Source: Halorussus litoreus (GTDB lineage Archaea > Halobacteriota > Halobacteria > Halobacteriales > Haladaptataceae). From it: a stretch of DNA of 64,000 nucleotides. Every line of letters begins with the position of its first letter. The first letter of the stretch is position 1. The stretch spans positions 1 through 64,000 of the forward strand of contig NZ_QLVG01000002.1 of the NCBI RefSeq assembly GCF_003382685.1. The letters are read 5' to 3'. The position numbers and the translations under genes were made by a program. The notes beneath the pieces are model-generated. The model was not told the origin of the DNA and did not search any database. It saw nothing but the letters and a program-made list of their open reading frames with translations. Positions 59,037 through 64,000 of this stretch are shown in pieces.

Positions 59037-59057
59037 GGGGCTCAGTCCTTTTGCCCC
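59037..59057 (-). promoter_or_regulatory. 5' leader hairpin
   Basis: GGGGC / GCCCC stem; loop AAAAGGACTGA as in 6077-6100. Confidence 0.55.
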
Positions 59058-59131
59058 CGATAAACGAGAACATAGCTATGGTCTTACGGACCTCCGGTAC
59101 TCTAATCCCCGTTTCCGCTGTGTGGGACGAT

Positions 59132-60184
59132 ATGAGAGACAGTCTGACTATTCTGTCGTGGAATCTAAACGGTGAAACCGCTGTCTCTGACTCCCAACTA
59201 CAGGGACAACTTCAGTTCCTCGACGAACACTGCACTGACGTTGATGTGTTTCTCTTCCAAGCTGTCCGAAACAAAAACACAGAGGACGGTGAGTGGGACG
59301 ACCACTTGGAGGCCTTCCTCGACTACTTCGAAGGGCACTCTCTGGAGTACTACGCTGCGCATACTGGTGATTGGTCGCGTGAACTCATGGACTCAGATGT
59401 GTAGCCGCATACAGATATTAGCGGGACGCACAACCGCTGCAACGTAACGGTCAGCCGGTGGCCAATCGAGAGACAACCGCTCAATCTTCAGAATATTGGC
59501 CATCGGAAACCGCGGGCGCTCAATTACTACTACACACACTTCCCCGAGAAGATGCTCGTCGCGAACATCGACACGTCTGCAGACGACACGGTCGAGGCTG
59601 ACACGGTTGAGGTGTGGAACGTCGGGATCATCAACGGGGCAAACTGGGGCGAAGAGAAGGTCAACATGCTCGAAACGGTGTATGGCCGGATCTATCTACA
59701 GAATACGAAACTGGAGCATCCGGTGATTCTGGGCGGTGATTTTAATGCTCCAAAAGAAGAAACGAGCGACAAGCAAATCATTCCGCACGGTGGGACAGAG
59801 TACACGCACTATCCCTTCTACGGCGATCCCTATTATTTCCAGGAGGCTGGTGAAGTCGCCGTCGAACAGACGTTCGGGCAGTGCTGGCGAACCGCAGAGA
59901 AGCAACTCTTCGGTCAAGCGCTTGGGGAGTGGGAGATACAGGATACGTATCTAGCGTCTCCCAGCGGGGAGTACGAAGCCAGCACCGAGGAGTATACGCA
60001 CATCGTCCATAATGGGAATCCGTCCAAGAAGCGGTTGGACCATATCCTCGTGTCTGCTGACTTCACCGTACGAGGGTGTGAGATCTGGAACGGCCGAGAC
60101 GGGTCACTGGACGGGATGAACGGGAATGGGACGTACAAGAGCGACCATGCCCCGGTCGTTGCTGAGGGCGTGATTAAACGGTAA
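59132..60184 (+). pseudogene. Endonuclease/exonuclease/phosphatase-family gene with in-frame stop
   Basis: From ATG 59132 the protein reads TILSWNLNGE, the opening strand of the EEP (DNase I/ExoIII-like) fold. A TAG at 59402-59404 then ends the frame after RELMDSDV. The same frame continues open to 60184 with SGTHNRCNVTVSRWPIE, VILGGDFNAPKEE, KKRLDHILVSADF and SDHAPVVAEG, the remaining EEP motifs. A single nonsense change separates two intact halves, so this is a fresh pseudogene. A shorter protein could start at 59552 but would lack the first catalytic strand. Confidence 0.75.
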
Positions 60185-60275
60185 CTCTCATTCAGGGAAC
60201 AATCATCGATGCTGACCCTCCGGGACAGGGCCGCTTTCGGGCACACCCTGTACTCTTCAATGGGCTAAACAACAG

Positions 60276-60656
60276 TTACTCGTCGATCGGGTCGAGTCCA
60301 CTGAGATCGGCGTGCAGGACTTCCCCATCTCGGATGACGTACCGTGTGGCGAGGATCGGGAATCGACACTTCGTGTACCCGGCCGTCTGGATGTCGAGTT
60401 CCTCGTTGCCGTTGATGTACTCGGCGAGCTGTCGGAGGAACTCGTGGGTCACGATCCCACCCTCGTAGTCGGGGAGGCCGTTGTCACGCGCTTCGTACAC
60501 CTCGAAGCTATCGTAGCCCCAGATGATGAGTTCGCTCTCCTCGTCCACCTCCCAGTTGAGAGTCCCGAAGCAATAGCTCTCACAGAGCTGGCGGACTGCT
60601 TGTGCGTCCGATACGATCGCGCCGGTTGACGCCGTCGCTGCTTGGAGTGTTGCCAT
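60276..60656 (-). CDS. Conserved 126-residue array protein
   Basis: Counterpart of 6865-7245, equal length, with the same CFGTLNWEVDEE, IWGYDSFEVYEARDNGLPDY and KCRFPILATRYVIRDGEVL blocks. Start ATG 60656; leader hairpin 60683-60702. Confidence 0.7.
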   Translation of the reverse strand: MATLQAATASTGAIVSDAQAVRQLCESYCFGTLNWEVDEESELIIWGYDSFEVYEARDNGLPDYEGGIVTHEFLRQLAEYINGNEELDIQTAGYTKCRFPILATRYVIRDGEVLHADLSGLDPIDE

Positions 60657-60682
60657 AGGTTGTACTCGGGGGCGTTCTCTTG

Positions 60683-60702
60683 CCCCTCACCCCTTCCAGG
60701 GG
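60683..60702 (-). promoter_or_regulatory. 5' leader hairpin
   Basis: CCCCT / AGGGG stem, loop GGAAGGGGTG. Counterpart of 7270-7294 with a weaker stem. Confidence 0.5.
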
Positions 60703-60761
60703 ATAACAAACTCCCACTCCGAGGCGGATCTGGAAGAAGCGCTGACCGTCGATTCGTACTA

Positions 60762-60950
60762 TCAGGACTCTACCTGAACGTTGGCCTCCTTCGCGGCATC
60801 TGGTCGAGTGAGCAGACTCACCTGCTCTAGGAGCGTCATCGATTCGTCGATTCGCTCCTGATCGTCGAGATCCAATCGATCGACGTCGATACTGCTGAGA
60901 TTGCTGAGAGCGCGGTGCATCCGGTAGCCGGGTGTGTTTCGTGGGTTCAT
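60762..60950 (-). CDS. Conserved 62-residue array protein
   Basis: Counterpart of 7352-7540. MNPRNTPGYRMHRALSNLSS, then SIDVDRLDLDDQERIDESMT and LLEQVSLLT. Start ATG 60950 with GGAGG 7 bases upstream inside its hairpin. Confidence 0.65.
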   Translation of the reverse strand: MNPRNTPGYRMHRALSNLSSIDVDRLDLDDQERIDESMTLLEQVSLLTRPDAAKEANVQVES

Positions 60951-60954
60951 GTGT

Positions 60955-60977
60955 GCGCCTCCGCCGATTTGCGGCGC
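60955..60977 (-). promoter_or_regulatory. 5' leader hairpin containing the ribosome binding site
   Basis: GCGCC / GGCGC stem, nearly identical to 7545-7567, ending 4 bases before ATG 60950. Confidence 0.6.
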
Positions 60978-61038
60978 AGAGAAACATAGGCTAGCGAACA
61001 GCAGGACATCTCCAAGATGGTTCTGGAGTGGTCTTCAG

Positions 61039-61081
61039 TTAACCAACGATTCCAGAACTTCACCCCTTTTACGTTGGTTAA
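61039..61081. repeat. 41-bp-type inverted repeat, copy 6 (43 bp)
   Basis: TTAACCAAC, 25 bp, GTTGGTTAA. Same place as copy 1: between the two-ribbon gene and the 62-residue gene. Confidence 0.75.
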
Positions 61082-61093
61082 GCTCGGCATCCC

Positions 61094-61987
61094 CTACTGA
61101 TCTGCGTCTGGTTCTGGCCCGTATCGAGAAGTTCCGCATACTTGGCACTCCCACATCGGCTGCCCGGTCCACTCGTCGTCAGGTACGTCTTCGAATCCGT
61201 TGAATCGATGCTCAGTCTCTCGATTGCACTCCCGACACTCGAGGTGATCTCTGTTCGGGCTCTCGTGTCGTGGGGTCCCGGTACTGGCATCGGTGACGGA
61301 TCGCTGTAGTGCAATCGCCGGTACCAGCCAGACGTCGTCGTCTGCGTCCTCACGAAGGGTCACGAGACGTTCCTCGTCGCGAATCCCATTCCCACTTTTG
61401 TCATAGAGGAATGTCGCGTGCTCGCCGTTGTGACGCGACTGCGTCGTGTCTCGCCACATCGTTCGCTCATAAGCCGTCACGAGCAGCTGTTCGCCGCTCT
61501 CTGATTTGACCCGGGTCGCCGACGGGAGCGTGGGCCACTGGTCGACAAGCTGCGCTGCAGGCTCCTCATTGAGGTCGTAGATGAGCTGGTAGTCGTCGAC
61601 CGCAGGGTCGGACTCCGGTTTCGCGAGGAGATTGATCGCAGCAGATCCCTTGGCCACGGCGCCGTAGAACGTCCGCGACTCGACGAGCGCATGGATGACA
61701 TGGCGGATATCACACTCCGAATCAGGGGTGTCATGGTCAACGGTGGATGCATTGAGTTGATTCGTGAGACAGAATCGGCACTTCGTCTGTCCAGTGGGGA
61801 TCGATGTCCCGCAGGAGGTACACTCGGCCGCAGTTGCTGTCGTGGTGTCTGGATAGCCTGCGTCGACGCCACTCGTTCGTTGACGTCGGGGCTCTCCGTC
61901 GGTACTGCTGGAGAGTTTGTCGTCAGGAAGATGCGTCGCTTCGCCAAGCGGCCGGAGCTCTTCGTGATCAGCATTCTGTCTGGTCAT
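61094..61987 (-). CDS. Conserved array protein with two zinc ribbons
   Basis: 297 residues from ATG 61987, counterpart of 7682-8569. First ribbon CTSC/CRFC, second CREC/CQVC, C-terminal RYGPEPDADQ. The shared TTTAAA box about 40 bases upstream and the bases after it are conserved between the copies. An in-frame extension to 62071 runs into the promoter of the AbiE-like pair and is rejected. Confidence 0.75.
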   Translation of the reverse strand: MTRQNADHEELRPLGEATHLPDDKLSSSTDGEPRRQRTSGVDAGYPDTTTATAAECTSCGTSIPTGQTKCRFCLTNQLNASTVDHDTPDSECDIRHVIHALVESRTFYGAVAKGSAAINLLAKPESDPAVDDYQLIYDLNEEPAAQLVDQWPTLPSATRVKSESGEQLLVTAYERTMWRDTTQSRHNGEHATFLYDKSGNGIRDEERLVTLREDADDDVWLVPAIALQRSVTDASTGTPRHESPNRDHLECRECNRETEHRFNGFEDVPDDEWTGQPMWECQVCGTSRYGPEPDADQ

Positions 61988-62074
61988 TTGTGGTCGTGAA
62001 CTGCGTTGCTTCGGTTTCGCATTTAAATATTCGCTGCACATCACTATTCCGGGTGCGTATATAAGTACCAAGAA

Positions 62075-62093
62075 TTACCGGATGTTCCGGTAA
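62075..62093. promoter_or_regulatory. Palindromic operator of the right AbiE-like pair
   Basis: TTACCGGA, TGT, TCCGGTAA: perfect 8-bp arms. A second, shorter CCGGATTCCGG lies at about 62115-62125. They flank a CTTATAAG box (about 62102-62109), so binding would cover the promoter. Confidence 0.65.
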
Positions 62094-62139
62094 AGCCAGA
62101 GCTTATAAGAGCTGCCGGATTCCGGTTAGGTATATAAGT

Positions 62140-62763
62140 ATGGCGAGCTACCTAGGTAGTATGCTCCTCGAACCGCCCGCTCGCGAACGCGGATTCAAGA
62201 AGGAGCGACTGCATCGAGTTCTCCTCAATCACGCGACGGACGATTTGAGTACGTACGAAGTAGCCAAGCGCGCAGACGTCTCTCAGTCGTGGGGCTACGA
62301 CTATATCGATCAACTCGAAGCGGCTGGCCTCGTCGACGATACGAGGGTTGTCGATCCGACGGCCCTCTACGAGCACTGGCGGGAGATACGAATCCAGCCT
62401 AACGATCTCAGCGTGTCCCTCCAGCAGCCCCGCGACCAAATTCAAGAAACCGAGTGTGAGTACGCCTTCACGACCTATGAGGCCGAGAACATCCACCAAG
62501 GATTTCTTTTTGTCTCAGAGACGGCCGTATACGTGAACCCCGACGATATCGAACAGTGGCTTAGATTCATTGAAGAGCAGGGGTTGATTGGTGGCGGGAA
62601 CACGGAGTTCCGGGTGACCGACGAGCACGTCTTCTACAACGCCCAGACTATCGACGGCGTCCGGACGGTATCGATTCCACAACTGATCGTCGATCTCCTC
62701 GATGAGGACGGCCCCGCTGTCGAGGCTGCCCATCGCCTGATCGAGAGGTATCACAATGAGTAG
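62140..62763 (+). CDS. AbiEi-like HTH antitoxin/regulator
   Basis: 207 residues. N-terminal winged helix: [40 protein letters not shown]. The rest ([20 protein letters not shown], then a C-terminal [20 protein letters not shown]) fits the AbiEi/type IV antitoxin layout. Start ATG 62140, about 31 bases from a TATA-like box, so leaderless. It overlaps the nucleotidyltransferase by 8 bases. Only distantly related to the left pair. Confidence 0.75.
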   Translation: MASYLGSMLLEPPARERGFKKERLHRVLLNHATDDLSTYEVAKRADVSQSWGYDYIDQLEAAGLVDDTRVVDPTALYEHWREIRIQPNDLSVSLQQPRDQIQETECEYAFTTYEAENIHQGFLFVSETAVYVNPDDIEQWLRFIEEQGLIGGGNTEFRVTDEHVFYNAQTIDGVRTVSIPQLIVDLLDEDGPAVEAAHRLIERYHNE

Positions 62764-63583
62764 CGGCGACCGGAGCCAGTACGTCGACGCGGTGACCACG
62801 CTCTCTGAGCGGGAACTCCAGGATATCATCGCCGCTGCGAGCCCACCAGTGTGCCTCCTCGGCGGATGGGCCGTTCACCTGCACGTCACCGAGGGCTTTC
62901 AGGCCGCACACGATCGACCCTACATTGGGTCACGCGACATCGATCTCGGCATCCATATCGAGACGGACTGGACGGCCGAGGAGCTACCCACGACGTCGGT
63001 CGCGACGACGCTCCAGGAGATCGAAGACGAACTCGAGTATACTCGTGGCCGCTTCGGCTTCTATCAGCAGTTCCATCGGGACACCGGGGAGCGACTGAGT
63101 GACGACGAGGCCAAAGACCAACCGCCACACAACATCTTTCGCGTCGATATCGACATTATCCCCGATACCACCGCACTCGATGCGTTTCACGAGGTGTTCG
63201 GGTTCCGCCCGCCTGCAGAACCACTGCTCGAACCCGCATTTACGGCCGGACGTGCTGAAGCGCTTGACGAATACGTTGCGTGGGATGCGCCTGCTGAGGT
63301 TCTCATTGCAGCACCGGAACTGCTCGCAGCGATGAAAGTCCGTGCCCTTCCACAGCGAGATAAGAGCCACAAACGGCTGAAAGACCTCGCTGACCTGCAC
63401 GCACTGCTCTGGTACGTAACCGAGTATGACGAGATAACGGAGGCCGTCCACACGTATCTGAATGACGACGATATCACGGTCTTTCGAGACGCGACGACAG
63501 ATGAGATATACGACCGCGCAGCGCGACTCATCGGCGTCGATGCATCCCTTCTCAGTCAGTCGATTGAACGCCTCTTCGTGTAG
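62756..63583 (+). CDS. AbiEii-like nucleotidyltransferase (toxin candidate)
   Basis: 275 residues. [15 protein letters not shown] then [15 protein letters not shown] gives the GG...RDID catalytic core; IDIIPDT supplies the third acidic residue, and [20 protein letters not shown] the C-terminal helical motif. Longer than and different from 635-1327, so the two arrays captured different toxin families. Its 3' end overlaps the end of a TFB gene on the other strand by 32 bases. Confidence 0.8.
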   Translation: MSSGDRSQYVDAVTTLSERELQDIIAAASPPVCLLGGWAVHLHVTEGFQAAHDRPYIGSRDIDLGIHIETDWTAEELPTTSVATTLQEIEDELEYTRGRFGFYQQFHRDTGERLSDDEAKDQPPHNIFRVDIDIIPDTTALDAFHEVFGFRPPAEPLLEPAFTAGRAEALDEYVAWDAPAEVLIAAPELLAAMKVRALPQRDKSHKRLKDLADLHALLWYVTEYDEITEAVHTYLNDDDITVFRDATTDEIYDRAARLIGVDASLLSQSIERLFV

Positions 63584-64000
63584 GTAGCGGGTCGTTCCCA
63601 CCGGCTGCGAGCGGAGTACTGCTTCGATCTAGTTGATCGAGTAGCTCGTTGAGTGTGTTTCGATGAGTCCGCAACGTCACCGGCGACGTGTTCGCCACGT
63701 CGGCGATTGTCGACTGGGTGAGCAATAGCCCGTGTTCTTGGTCAGCTTTGTAGAGGCACGTCGCGGCGAACCCCGATGGTTGTACGCCGGTGGTGACGCC
63801 AGCCTCCTCCGCTTGCTCTGCGAGTTCACGTGCCCGTTGCCGAATTTGATCGGGGACATCGAGTTCTGACGCGAGCCGTGGGACGAAGGCACTGGGCGTG
63901 ACGGGCTGGGCCGGGAGTCCAAGTTCGGTGTTCAGCGTCTTGTACGCGTTCGTCACGCGCGATTGCTCGACGCGTGCCGGATCGATGACGTCATCGATCG
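63552..64000 (-). CDS. tfb: TFB, 5' part outside the window
   Basis: C-terminal half of a transcription factor B, highly similar to 11653-12552 (DPARVEQSRVTNAYKTLNTE, LGLPAQPVTPSAFVPRLASE, GVQPSGFAATCLYKAD). The frame is open to the right edge, so the start lies outside. After the shared (R)THRNTLNELL the C-terminus differs: about 30 extra residues ([14 protein letters not shown]...) read into the tail of the nucleotidyltransferase gene, where the left copy ends DELAV. This suggests the AbiE-like insertion replaced the original stop. Confidence 0.85.
   Translation of the reverse strand, partial: IDDVIDPARVEQSRVTNAYKTLNTELGLPAQPVTPSAFVPRLASELDVPDQIRQRARELAEQAEEAGVTTGVQPSGFAATCLYKADQEHGLLLTQSTIADVANTSPVTLRTHRNTLNELLDQLDRSSTPLAAGGNDPLPTRRGVQSTD

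Noticed and set aside
59402-59404. The TAG in the EEP gene as a pyrrolysine codon
   Set aside because: Haloarchaea are not known to use pyrrolysine, and no accessory signals or Pyl genes are visible.
7628-61081. The 41-bp inverted repeats as miniature transposable elements
   Set aside because: Only the 9-bp arms are conserved, the interior is not, and no flanking target duplications are visible.
1-64000. tRNA, rRNA or integrase att sites
   Set aside because: I saw no cloverleaf with a conserved T-arm, no rRNA stretch and no tyrosine-recombinase gene on reading the window.

Overview
The window is haloarchaeal. GC-rich codon use, very acidic proteins, leaderless genes with TATA-like boxes about 25-33 bases before the start codon, TFB and Orc1/Cdc6 proteins, HTH-10 (bat-type) regulators and many small zinc-ribbon proteins all point to Halobacteria. 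The content (its own replication origin, an ArdC-like antirestriction protein, nucleotidyltransferase toxin-antitoxin pairs, transposase debris, internal duplications) suggests a plasmid, megaplasmid or integrated element rather than core chromosome.

Layout. (1) 1-8.6 kb and 51.2-62 kb hold two related, same-orientation arrays of small minus-strand genes. At least seven gene families occur in both arrays in matching order. Most array genes are preceded on the transcript strand by a short T-tract followed by a GC-rich hairpin just before the ribosome binding site and start codon. A second element, an inverted repeat of 9-bp arms (TTAACCAAC / GTTGGTTAA) around a spacer of about 23 bp, occurs seven times between genes. 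The arrays have exchanged content: an AbiE-like pair sits in the left array where two other genes stand in the right one; an exonuclease-family pseudogene, a HEPN protein and a second AbiE-like pair sit in the right array.

(2) 8.7-17.8 kb holds small membrane and zinc-ribbon proteins, a TRAM protein, a TFB, a DUF499-like ATPase with a small partner, and unrecognised proteins. (3) 17.8-20.6 kb is a replication origin: an orc1/cdc6 gene flanked on both sides by ORB-like repeats, with an inverted pair bracketing an AT-rich segment that has a perfect palindrome at its centre. (4) 20.7-24.1 kb holds regulators, a SWIM zinc-finger protein and unknown proteins.

(5) 24.2-51.1 kb is a sulfur and thiol-redox island: three thioredoxins, a thioredoxin reductase, a DsbA-like protein with two membrane partners, a CoA-disulfide-reductase-like flavoenzyme, TusA, a DsrE-family protein, three rhodanese/metallo-beta-lactamase fusions (persulfide dioxygenase-like), a YeeE/YedE pair, a PiT/CysP-type permease, an MFS carrier, a TauE/SafE exporter, a glutaredoxin-like protein and four regulators. 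A shared 21-bp operator-like motif, TATTG-N11-CAAAA, stands at six promoters here, with weaker copies at others. Two paralogous HTH regulators with a conserved Cys-X5-Cys pair are the best candidates to read it. The likely role is uptake, transfer, oxidation and export of sulfane sulfur, thiosulfate or sulfite, with thiol repair. The island lies between two copies of the 41-bp inverted repeat, at a point where the gene array appears interrupted.

All functional calls come from reading sequence motifs; no searches were run.
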